Assembly: GCA_013423325.1 (NCBI GenBank)
Contig: BLJB01000087.1
Span: forward strand, 1 to 64,000
DNA from: Usnea hakonensis
Taxonomy: Eukaryota; Ascomycota; Lecanoromycetes; Lecanorales; Parmeliaceae
Length of the DNA stretch: 64,000 bases
Direction of reading: 5' to 3'
Shown here: piece after piece, positions 55,400 through 64,000 of the stretch
How the letters are laid out: every line of letters starts with the position of its first letter
Position numbering within the stretch: position 1 is the first letter of the stretch
Notes under the pieces: generated by a model
Told to the model about the DNA's origin: nothing
Seen by the model: the letters and a program-made list of their open reading frames with translations, nothing else
Database searches by the model: none
Translations under genes and position numbers: made by a program

Positions 55400-56044
55400 T
55401 CAACCCCCCTTAGCCTCATAATCCAAATGCCCCGTCCCCACATACCCCCTCCCCACAACCTCAATCTCATACCCCACCGCCGCCGGCTCCCTCCCGGGCT
55501 CTTTCAAAAAATCCCTAATGCCCACCAACCTATCCCTCAACGAATTATAATCCATCGGCTTCCCCACCTCTCGAAAATCCGCAATCGTGATAGTAACATT
55601 GTCGTTGTTTGGAAACACGTGTTTGTGATGAAAAAAGCCTAGACGGATAGCGTACCTGCCTTTGCCGTCGGCGGTGATTTTGAGGACGCGGGCGAGGGAG
55701 ACGGCGAGGGCGTCGAGGACGTAGGAGGGTTTTGGGACGGGGGGACCGAAGGTGTGGAAGAAGAGGGTTAGGGGCGATTTAGGAACGCGGTAGGGGATGA
55801 AGCCTTGAGGGGATGGTATGGTTGTGTTTGGTTGGGTTGCTGGAGAGGTGTCGTTGGGGAGTTGGTGGAGGGTGAGATAAGTGGCGCTGATGGAGGGGGC
55901 GATGAGGGTGAGGGGTTGATTTGCGGGTTGTCGGGGTTGAAGTTCTTTTGGTATAGTGCTTGGCGAGAGAATGGGACCTGGAACAGGGTTCCCAGTGACC
56001 ATGCAGAGGAGGCTCCAGGCTGCAAATGCTAGGCTCGTATGCAT
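55400..56044 (-). CDS. Secreted protein of unknown function
   Basis: A single exon from ATG 56044, 214 residues. MHTSLAFAAWSLLCMVTGNP is a signal peptide. A Pro/Gln/Asn-rich linker to about residue 95 is followed by a mixed alpha/beta region (SYVLDALAVSLARVLKITAD, RLGFFHHKHVFPNNDNVTI, YEIEVVGRGYVG). I do not recognise the family. The coding strand is C-rich at the 5' end and G-rich at the 3' end, as in neighbouring genes, which supports it being a real gene. A possible fungal secreted or wall protein. Confidence 0.7.
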   Translation of the reverse strand: MHTSLAFAAWSLLCMVTGNPVPGPILSPSTIPKELQPRQPANQPLTLIAPSISATYLTLHQLPNDTSPATQPNTTIPSPQGFIPYRVPKSPLTLFFHTFGPPVPKPSYVLDALAVSLARVLKITADGKGRYAIRLGFFHHKHVFPNNDNVTITIADFREVGKPMDYNSLRDRLVGIRDFLKEPGREPAAVGYEIEVVGRGYVGTGHLDYEAKGG

Positions 56045-56622
56045 GTGGGAGGCCGGAAATTTTTTACAGATACGTACTTGGGTAGGGGATGCGCGTGTTT
56101 TGTACGTGCAGATGCGGGCGCGTGTTGTACTTATAAGCGCTGTTTTAAACGTGTTTAATGGGTCTGCGGGTGAGTTTTTGCGCGTGTAGGAAGGTCTGAA
56201 TAGGCGATTTGGTAAGTCGGTCCCGGTGTTAAGTCAGTCTGTTTATCAGTGGGTCTCACTATTCTTCCCTCTTTGACATGCTTTGTCCTCTTCTCCCTAC
56301 ATCTACTTGTATGGCTTGGGGTTACGGTTGAAGGGTTATAGGTGTGTTTGGGGATGTTGGCGTCGGGGACTTATTATGAGGAACTAGGACTTCTACGTGG
56401 ATTGTACAATCCCCTACCCACAGCCACAACTTCTAGTAACAAACTACCCCCCACACCCAAATCTCCACCCCCTCTTACCCGCACGTTTCGATCAAGATTT
56501 AAGGACTCTGAACCCCTCGTTATGGGGGCCGGGCCGTAGTATAGCGGTAGTATAATTAATAAAGCCTATCCACGCCCTCCAGGATGATTGTAGTGTTAAA
56601 GATGATATTCATACCACCTGCC
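56045..56622. other. Short intergenic spacer
   Basis: About 580 bp. It holds the promoter of the minus-strand secreted gene (TATAAG-type motif on the minus strand near 56130). No gene supported. Confidence 0.5.
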
Positions 56623-57534
56623 TCATCTCCTCGCAGCACTCAACCTCACCCCCCCAACATTCCCTTCCAACATCTCGGCCACAACATCATAAAACCTCCT
56701 CAGCTCCGCATCAGGCTTCTCCTCCGCCCTATACCTCTCCGCCCGCGCGCGCACAAACGCCTTCCACTTCTCAGACACGTCTTCAAATTCCACGTGATCG
56801 AACCCCGCGCTTTGCACGTCGGCAATGTATTTGGAGCGAGAGGGAAGATACGGACATGCCATTACCGTGTGCAGGTTTTCGACTTCTTGGGCGGTGAGGT
56901 CGGAGCCGGAGCTGGAGTTGTCGTAGAAATCTTCAATGTAGAGCGTCCCGCCGGGTTTGAGAAAGTGGAAGGCATGGTGGAATAAGGCTGAGCGAGCGGA
57001 TTCGGGGATGTGGGTTATGCAGAGGAGGGAGATGATGTGGTCGAAACGAGGGAATGATGATGATGATGATGATGATTCGCCATCGCTTCCACCCAGCAGA
57101 TTCTCTGGCGTGAGGTTCAAAAAATCAGCATTTACACTCCGCACCCTTTCGACAACCCCCACATCAATGTTTCTCGCAGTGATGATTTGGGCGAGCTCAT
57201 GGTTCTCGCGCTGAAGTTCGATCCCTGTGACCCGCGCGCCATACCTGGAAGCCAGAAAGCGGCCCGTGGCGTTGAATCCGGATCCAATGTCTAGAACGTG
57301 CTGATTGGGTTTGAGATGGATTTTGGAAGCGCAGTGTTCGAGGGCGGCGTCGCTGTCGTAGTGCATGCAGTCGAAGGAGGAGGTGTCGGCGTTTGTCCAT
57401 TTGGGTTTGGTGGAGAGGGAGGCGAGGTGGGTATGGGCTCGGGAGAGGTTGTAGAGGGCCATACTGGAGATGTTGGGGTTGGTTTCGTTTGAGGCTTCAG
57501 GAGTGGCTTCATCTTTGCGGGAAAGGGTAGCCAT
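56623..57534 (-). CDS. Class I SAM-dependent methyltransferase
   Basis: A single exon from ATG 57534, 303 residues. HVLDIGSGFNATGRFLA (79-95) is SAM motif I. GARVTGIELQRE (99-110) is motif II with the ribose-binding Glu. DHIISLLCITHIP and FLKPGGTLYIEDFYD are the later core motifs. The sequence is closest in style to sarcosine, dimethylglycine and phosphoethanolamine methyltransferases, which methylate small amines or hydroxyls. A run of seven Ser (154-160), from a TGA microsatellite, lies between beta-strands 3 and 4, probably in a surface loop. It is cytosolic. PhzF and P450 genes within 4 kb suggest a metabolic neighbourhood, but this is inference. Confidence 0.88.
   Translation of the reverse strand: MATLSRKDEATPEASNETNPNISSMALYNLSRAHTHLASLSTKPKWTNADTSSFDCMHYDSDAALEHCASKIHLKPNQHVLDIGSGFNATGRFLASRYGARVTGIELQRENHELAQIITARNIDVGVVERVRSVNADFLNLTPENLLGGSDGESSSSSSSFPRFDHIISLLCITHIPESARSALFHHAFHFLKPGGTLYIEDFYDNSSSGSDLTAQEVENLHTVMACPYLPSRSKYIADVQSAGFDHVEFEDVSEKWKAFVRARAERYRAEEKPDAELRRFYDVVAEMLEGNVGGVRLSAARR
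57054..57076. repeat. ATG/TCA microsatellite coding poly-Ser
   Basis: Between seven and eight ATG units (23 bp) on the plus strand, read as TCA codons (Ser x7) by the methyltransferase gene. In-frame length variation between strains is likely. Confidence 0.8.
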
Positions 57535-58537
57535 TTTCGACGCTCAGCTGCAGTGAGTTCGAAAGCGTCTTTGGGTTTACTGTGTTTAATGCAATTGTCG
57601 GGGTTGCCCCTCGAATATTCTTGGTCGTCGTTGGTTAGTCAGAAGGAATAATTTGGTGTAGGACAGTTGTAGCAGGAGTTGGTATATCCAGAGACCATCT
57701 AGATTACATTTGTTTTCAAATTAGCAGTGTATGTTACACCAAAGTATGCCATTGCGGAGAAGGATGACGTCGAGGATTTTCAGCAAGGATGATCGGCATC
57801 TTACTGCATATGCATGCTGATTATGTATGCAGCTAGCAGAGTAAAGCACAGGCCCCTCCCTACTTACCCTACTACCAATCATTTAGCTCCCCAGTGAATT
57901 GTGCCTTCAGATTCACCTATCAAGAAGCGCTATCTCAATTCGCAAGTCGACGATGTGCTCTCAATGCGATAGCAGAGCAAACTCGCCTGATCTTAACGCG
58001 ATTATACTTCGATGGCATGCGCATATCCCGGCGGTTTCTCTGTTTAAAAGCAATCCAGAGGGCGTTGAGATTGCTGGTCAGTCTTGCGACTCTGATTCCC
58101 TTCCATCGATCGTTTTCCTTGGCCACCCGAGAGTCGATATCCGTGTCCTGAATCAAATAATCATCATGTCAATAAATCCATACTTCTGCATCTGCAAGCA
58201 TCTTGCAATGATGAAGAGCGCATTGGAATCGATTTCGATATACTCGGATCTGGTAAAGTTCTGGATGCTGACCTGGCGAAAATGGTAGGTGGTCTTTGGG
58301 TGATAGGTACAGCGCTAAATTAGCGCTAGATGGTATCGAAACCGACTGATTGCTCCAAAATCTAGTCTAAAAACGCCCGATATCATTTGTAAGGTTTGTG
58401 CATAAGTAAGCTGAATCCTTACCGCGCGAACCCCTCACTTGCACTTCCACTCCTAGATTCCTGCATCGTTTCCAGTATACCTTACCCAAAGGTTTTCACA
58501 TGGAGCCTACCCCTTGATTTGCGAAAGCCTACCCAAT
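57535..58537. other. Divergent promoter region
   Basis: 1 kb between the methyltransferase (minus) and P450 (plus), possibly a shared promoter. Short frames at 57894-58288 in two phases are not protein-like enough to accept. Confidence 0.5.
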
Positions 58538-60690
58538 ATGGCTCCAGATCCTCAACTCGTTGCCGCCGGTGCAGCAGGCGTTTTGATTCACAATGTAGCT
58601 TTTATTCACGGTGAATGGCATCTCCATGCCATCAAAGTGCTAAAATTTCATGCTGTTGCGTACACAGTCCTTATCTTGCTTGAAGCAACTTACAATACTA
58701 GCTCTTGGTTAACAGCCACGGCAGTCAGCTCCCAACTGTTTGGCATGTACACCCTGTGCCTTCTGGGGAGCATCAGTATCTATCGTGTCTTCTTCCACAG
58801 ATTGCGCAGTTTTCCTGGTCCCGTCCTCGCCAGTGTCTCCAAGTTCTGGCATGTTGCTTATTGCCTGGACTCAAAAGGTCACCTCCTACTAGAGAGGTTG
58901 CACCAGCAGTATGGGGATTTCGTACGCATTGGTATGGTCATACCTGTCCTATAGCATGTTCTAGGCTGACTCTGGTAGGACCTAGCGAATTAGCCATCTT
59001 TACACCTGATGTCATACCTGCCATGTTCGAGGGAACCAGTCATCCGTTCACCAGACCTGCTTGGTTCGATCTTCAGAGGCCCTACGGTGGCTTAACAGGG
59101 GAACGGGACACGAGTGTACACCACCATCGTCGCCGAGTCTGGGATCAGGCTTTCACAGCCAAAGGTCTGCATAATAGCGAAAATGACTGCGTTCCCCAGG
59201 AAAAGTGTGTTGATACTGCAATCTAGCTCTACGGCACTACGAGGTCCAGGTGAAAGCATACGCAGAAAAACTCGAGCAAGCAATTGCGCAAAGTAGAGGT
59301 CAACCTGTTGTTGCCAACCAGTACTTCCAATGGTTCGGCTTTGATGTCATGGGTCAAGTGGCTTTTTCTAAAGATTTCAACATGCTGAAGGACATGCAGT
59401 GGCATTCGGGGATAAAGGTGCTTCGTGACGGCATGGCGCCTCTCGGGCCTCTGACACCGGTGCCCTGGCTCGGGATTTTGGGGTCTGATATGGTGCCGGG
59501 TAGTGCTAATAAATTCAAGACCATGGTATGTCCTCGGCTCATTTCATTCTCAACCTGTACCCAAATGTGATCTAAGTGAGAAGGAAATTTTGGGGTTTCC
59601 CAGCGTCCGTGTGAAACGAGCTCCAAAGATGGGAAGCTGACTGTATGACTTGTAGATATTGTGGGCCGTTCAGCAGATGGACGACAGAATCAAAGTTTGA
59701 CTCCCATCATAACGATACTCCCGAGCGCTTCCTACTGATCAGACAACGCAGCATCAGGTAGACCAACCGGATGTATGGGACCCTGGAACTATTCGCAACA
59801 GAAATTAATGACCACTGACATCTCAATTATCTAGGTGTCACACTATCTTATTGATTGGTCTAAAAAGAATGGCACTCTTAAGGAGGACATGGATACACTT
59901 CGCGGCGATGCACTTGCCCTCACCGTTGCCGGAAGGTAAGGTCATAATCATTCCACATACTGGCCTGTAAAAACGCAGATGCTCATCAAAAGTGCAGTGA
60001 CACAGTAGCGTTGACTCTGATATACCTCTTCTACCGCCTAGCACGCCATCCTGAGCATTTAAGCAAACTGCAGAAAGAACTGGATGGGCTTGATTCCGTC
60101 TCCGATTTCACATCCTTACAGCATGCTCAGCACCTGAATGGCATCATCAACGAAACCATGCGCCTGCATCCTGCAACTCTTACCGGAAATCTGCGCGAAA
60201 CACCACCAGAAGGCGCAATGATTTCTGGACGATATGTACCAGGGAATATTGTGGTCTGCTCGCCGCGATACATAATTTCGAAGCGTTAGTAGACCGGTCA
60301 CGCAGCCAGTTCTCACAATGACCCTGACATCCGCAACAGTCGAATCGTGCTTCGAGCAAGCGAAAGAATTTGTTCCAGAACGCTGGTACAGCAAGCCGGA
60401 GATGATCAAAAACAAGAACGCTTATGCCCCCTTCGCCTTGGGTTCGCCATGCCCTCAGAATCTCCTTATCCAGTACATACTGACAAAAGAGTCCAGGCCG
60501 CTACGGTTGCATCGGCAAAACCTTAGCGCTGATGGAGTTGAGATGTGTCACTGCGCTGCTTGCGTTTAAGTATGACGTGAGTTTCTCGCCGGGCGAAGAT
60601 GGTAGATCCGTTGAAGAGGACACGCTTGATCAATTCACCTCTAATCCGGGGGAATTGAGAGTCATTTTCCGAGCCAGGCAGAAAAGCTAG
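58538..60690 (+). CDS. Cytochrome P450 monooxygenase
   Basis: Nine exons agree in phase: 58538-58931, 58979-59164, 59227-59525, 59656-59694, 59752-59772, 59835-59935, 59998-60284, 60340-60441 and 60497-60690. They give 540 residues. The N-terminus has hydrophobic membrane helices (AVAYTVLILLEA; LFGMYTLCLLGSISIY) and the FPGP hinge. AGSDT is the I-helix oxygen motif, NETMRLHP the K-helix ExxR, and FVPERW the PERF region. The haem site FALGRYGCIG (Cys about 481) appears only after splicing the 55-bp last intron. Exon 5 is a 21-bp micro-exon (HQVDQPD). The donor before it, GTTTGA at 59695, is unusual. It is ER-bound and of the type common in fungal metabolite clusters; substrate unknown. It looks intact. 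Confidence 0.87.
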
Positions 60691-61177
60691 ATCTGGGGGT
60701 GTCTAGTCTTACAAGTACGTGCTTCAAAAGTAAGAACGTTCATGCTACTGTCTCTATTAGACGTGCTTGTCAAAGCGTCGCCCCGTATCAGAGATATACT
60801 AGCCTATGACGTCCGTCCACTGATTAGGGGTGTTTCTACGGCTAACGCATAGATATCACTCTTTGCACAACGACTGCGATCCTGACAATGGTTTTGATTC
60901 TCGCAGGGTAGGTCTCTTTGAAATGGGTCACTCAAAGAAGGGTTTCCAATAACCTTAAAGCGAGATTGTAGGTAGAGGGAATGTCAAATACATCACTACA
61001 TTATCTTAAACACACGAATGACACAGTCTTACATGGTCACATGGCCTTGGCGAAGGCATGACTGACTATCCAAGTACTTTCTTCTACACAGCTAAACAAG
61101 TGGCCCTACCTCCTCTCACGGCCTCCGAAATTTCAAAGAACCTGATATCCCACAGCAAACACTGATACTCTACCACC
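60691..61177. other. Intergenic spacer
   Basis: About 490 bp between P450 and the F-box-like gene; nothing notable seen. Confidence 0.55.
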
Positions 61178-61804
61178 ATGCCCCCACCAGATCCACAAGC
61201 CTCCCTCCTCTCTCTACCGCCAGAGCTCCGCCTTCTCATCTACTCATACATCTTCCCCCGAAAACCCATAATCACACCGCACCTCAAACAATCGCGAGAC
61301 CTCTCTATCGCTACATCCACTCTCCAAACATGCAAGATATTTCACACCGAAGCCTCAACAATTCTATACTCTAAACCCACCTTCCTACTCTCCAACCCAG
61401 AGCTAGTCCTGAAATGGCTCTCACGCATCGGCTCTTTCAACATCAAGCTTCTCCGCACCCTCCGCATCTGGATCGATCCTGTCTCCTCCACCGAAACTAC
61501 CTTCCTCACCAGCGCAAGAAACCAACCATTTTGGTATAACCTGCTCGATCGACTGAAGCGCGAAGCGACAGGACTGCAGCACGTCGATATTCGTTGGGAT
61601 GCGAAGCCGAGATCGTGTTATCGGTTTGGTGCGGGCCAGGATACGGAGTTTCTTCGGGCGCTGGGGAAGATGAGAGCGGTGAGGAGTGTTGTTGTGGGGG
61701 GGTTTTATGGGAGGAAGTGGCCTCGGGTTTTGAGCGGGGTGGGTGGTGTGGGGGGTTTGGTGAGACGGGATGGGGAGGGGGGGTTGGAGTATTGGAGGAG
61801 ATAG
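61178..61804 (+). CDS. F-box/2EXR-like protein
   Basis: A single exon from ATG 61178, 208 residues. LLSLPPELRLLIYSYIFP near the start is the F-box/2EXR-type opening of many fungal proteins. LQTCKIFHTEASTILYS follows, as in that family. The rest has Leu- and Arg-rich helices (LLRTLRIWID) and ends in a Gly-rich tail. F-box proteins recruit targets to SCF ubiquitin ligases; 2EXR members have unknown roles. The coding strand is C-rich in the first half and G-rich in the last 200 bp. Confidence 0.78.
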   Translation: MPPPDPQASLLSLPPELRLLIYSYIFPRKPIITPHLKQSRDLSIATSTLQTCKIFHTEASTILYSKPTFLLSNPELVLKWLSRIGSFNIKLLRTLRIWIDPVSSTETTFLTSARNQPFWYNLLDRLKREATGLQHVDIRWDAKPRSCYRFGAGQDTEFLRALGKMRAVRSVVVGGFYGRKWPRVLSGVGGVGGLVRRDGEGGLEYWRR

Positions 61805-62880
61805 GGGGTTTAAGTTTGTGTTGTTTACCTACCTAGAGGTTCTTTAGTGTGAATAATCTGACTAAGAAAGTGTTATTTATGTTATTCGAAAGTGTCCCCC
61901 GCCAACGAGGCACTGACATTCTTATTCCATACAACTTGACGGCCACTTCCGGTCTCGAAGATACGACAATCTCTAGACCAGAAACAGTACCTACTAAGAA
62001 ACCCACAAACAGACCGCAATCAAGCAAGATAGAACCCCGAATCCCAGGACACCCTTATCCACATCTCCCTAATCCCTCCCCACACAATACAACACCACAC
62101 ATACCTCACGCAACAAACCTTTTCCTTTCGACATCGTACTAGCTATTGGTTATTCCAGCCTTTTTTTTCTTTGTTTTCCTGTGGGGGATTATGATTAGGT
62201 GAGAGCGTACTTATATAAAGAGTAGAATAGGGAGTAGGAAGTAAGGTAAGAAAGTAGGGTTATAGCTCGGTAGGGAATAAATTTTGAGGCTGTCACGTAC
62301 AGACTGGCGTTTCTTGATCGTTTTCTCATAAACCCACGTAGGCTCTGTCTCCATATCATCACCCACTCAAGCGCTCTTCGTGACCGAAATGAAGATAGTT
62401 ATCTAAGCCGGACCCCCCGCGTCTTACAGATAGTCGAGACGAAGCAACCCCCCTTCCTCGCATGAGATTCTCAGGATATGAACCATCTCAAGAGAGAATG
62501 CCGTTGCAAACTAATCGTTAACGGGGAAAGCGAAAGAGTGGTTGAGTGCTAGTGTTGAGATCTAATCAGGAGTCCGAGGATGAAAGAGATGGTTTAAAAA
62601 GCAGATGCTCGTCTGCAGGCGAAGAAGCGACGAAGCCGTATACTCATAAAGCTTAGGGTCAGAGGAGGCAAAGTGGTAAGACGGAAGACGTGAGGGGGTC
62701 TAAAACGTCCAAGTCAATGGAGGAAATGACGTCTCGGGGTGGAAGGGTTGGAAGGACAATCAATATTATTCTCCATTGAAGAAATCGGGCTTTCAATCTC
62801 TTCGCCCTCTCCACACTTATCTAATTGCAAAAATTCACAATTTCCTCTAGCCCCAGCGCTTTCAATGAATATCCTCACCA
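61805..62880. other. Intergenic spacer
   Basis: About 1.1 kb between convergent genes. No gene supported; there is a T-run at 62160-62175 and an AG/TA-rich patch at 62200-62290. Confidence 0.5.
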
Positions 62881-63577
62881 TCATTTCTTGACGGCAACAG
62901 GCACCAGATTAACCGGCGAGCAGCAAGTAGGCAGCTTATCGCCATTCTTAAAAGGCCGCCAGAAAAGCTGCGGGACGCCGTGCCACCAGTCGCACGCTTT
63001 CAGAGCACCAGTCAGCCATAATTCATACCAAAGTTCCAGCCCCGTGCACGAAAAAAGAAGGAAAAAATAGAAAATTCTATTCCCATAAAGTTACTTACCC
63101 AACCACCCCTCAAATCCATCCCCACCATTCGAAGCCTGCAACCCCGACCCATTAAAAAAGAACCCCTCAGTCCCATACCCCACATCAATCTCCACACCAT
63201 CCCACTCTACACACCATTAGCCAACCCCCCCTTCCCCCCACCACCCACAAAAACCCACCATTATAAAAATTATCCTGCCCCAACGCCAACCCCCACGGGA
63301 AATCCGTCCCATAATCGAACTGCTGCTGCGTACCATTCAGAAAGCCCACCGAAGCACCAGAGAAAGATTCCAAAGTGGCGTCGTTGAGACCAGCGCCGAT
63401 ATGGTAGCCGCTGACGTAGAGGCCGTTTTTCTTAGAGTTGATTGTGCCGATGACGCTGGTTTTTAGGTAGTAGCGGTGGGGGGGAGGGATGGTTGTTTTG
63501 GGTTTTGAGAGGGCGGGGGAGAGGGCGGATGAGAGGGTGAGGAGGGAGAAGGGGATGAGGTGGAGGGTGAGTTTCAT
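62881..63577 (-). CDS. Small secreted protein, DUF7907-like
   Basis: Exons 63577-63259, 63206-63099 and 62996-62881 (introns 52 and 102 bp) join in phase to 180 residues. ATG 63577 opens MKLTLHLIPFSLLTLSSALS, a signal peptide. The mature protein has YYLKTSVIG, KKNGLYVSGYHIGAGLNDATL, FLNGTQQQFDYGTDFPWG, a second FFFNGSGLQ, and the tail CDWWHGVPQLFW then LPTCCSPVNLVPV. This pattern matches a widespread ascomycete secreted family, I believe the one labelled DUF7907, of unknown function. The final DWWHGVPQLF block is created only by splicing exon 3. Coding-strand composition flips from C-rich to G-rich along exons 1-2. Confidence 0.8.
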
Positions 63578-63838
63578 TGTGGTGGTTGTGAAGGCTATGG
63601 GGATTGAGGGTGGGATAGTGGAGTAAGGATGTTGTGTGTGTGGCGATAACAGGATGAAGGAGAGAAGCCATCTTATACACCATCCTTCTCTCGGCGGCGT
63701 CACTTCTATTTACTGTCCTGGTCTACACATAATGTCTTATCCCAATAAACCAAATCACGTAATACGCTTACCGAATATAAGCATAATCTCTCTGACCCTC
63801 AAAGCCAAACTACTCCGCAGGAATAATCGGAAGACGTC
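63578..63838. other. Spacer at right end
   Basis: About 260 bp with the promoter of the small secreted gene and the 3' flank of a possible partial gene. No other feature seen. Confidence 0.4.
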
Positions 63839-64000
63839 TTACCACACCACCGCCAAGACCAAACAGTGGCGCCGCCGGGGCGTTCCACCCAGCCGTACAA
63901 CATTCAATTCCGCAGCCGCATAAGCGTTCTCCACGTAGTATCCAGCCACAACCAAACCATCCCATCCACGCAAGCAGCAAGCAAAGTAGTTCCATAGCTC
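63839..64000 (-). CDS. Possible 3' end of a gene, cut by window
   Basis: The minus strand is open from the window edge to a stop at 63839 and reads GWDGLVVAGYYVENAYAAAE, which is protein-like. The coding strand is G-rich, as in the 3' ends of neighbouring genes. A GTAAGA donor overlaps the stop, so the true 3' end may lie further on after an intron. No family can be named from so short a piece. Confidence 0.3.
   Translation of the reverse strand, partial: ELWNYFACCLRGWDGLVVAGYYVENAYAAAELNVVRLGGTPRRRHCLVLAVVW

Noticed and set aside
60285..60496. P450 broken by stop codons before the haem site
   Set aside because: Two ordinary 55-bp introns remove the stops and restore FALGRYGCIG in phase, so the gene is intact.

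Overview
The window is nuclear DNA of a filamentous ascomycete (Pezizomycotina). The evidence is short phase-consistent introns (mostly 47-70 bp) with GTRNGT donors and CTRAC-type branch sites, and fungus-specific families: SAT4/PTH11-type seven-helix proteins, a STAND NACHT protein, an asco-laccase with a DSGL tail, a fucose-lectin-like membrane protein and an HR-PKS fragment. A leotiomycete or dothideomycete is plausible, but the sequence does not settle it. No rRNA, convincing tRNA, CRISPR array or intact transposon was seen. Exon structures below were built by hand from splice sites and reading-frame continuity.

Left part, 1-27 kb, is gene-poor, accessory and partly decayed. In order: an orphan secreted protein (1591-2896); a relic of a fucose-lectin gene (4940-5745); a Tri3/condensation-like acyltransferase (7567); a seven-helix SAT4-like protein (9309-10583, minus); a highly reducing polyketide synthase reduced to its first and last parts, with telomere-like TTAGGG repeats at the deletion junction (11534); an intact transmembrane fucose-lectin-like gene, paralogous to the relic (13029-14718, minus); a GMC oxidoreductase (16920-18801, minus); and a 1645-residue NACHT NLR (21253-26598). 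Acyltransferase, PKS remnant and GMC enzyme look like pieces of a lost secondary-metabolite locus.

Middle part, 28-46 kb, holds small secreted and extracellular enzyme genes: two related small secreted proteins (28300 plus, 40634 minus), a dual-specificity phosphatase, a carboxylesterase, a laccase, a BAHD-like acyltransferase and a large Cys-rich membrane protein. The small secreted protein at 28300 and the phosphatase both have their 3' coding end tandemly repeated past the stop codon.

Right part, 46-64 kb: a two-exon Cys-rich secreted peptide gene (47647-47904, minus), a second SAT4-like protein, an orphan secreted protein, a PhzF-fold protein, another secreted protein, a SAM methyltransferase, a complete nine-exon P450, an F-box/2EXR-like protein and a small secreted protein with a DWWHGVPQLF tail. 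PhzF, methyltransferase and P450 lie within 8 kb and could share a pathway; this is inference.

A compositional trait separates the halves. From about 28 kb rightwards many genes are C-rich on the coding strand in the 5' half and G-rich in the 3' half. The genes left of 27 kb lack this.
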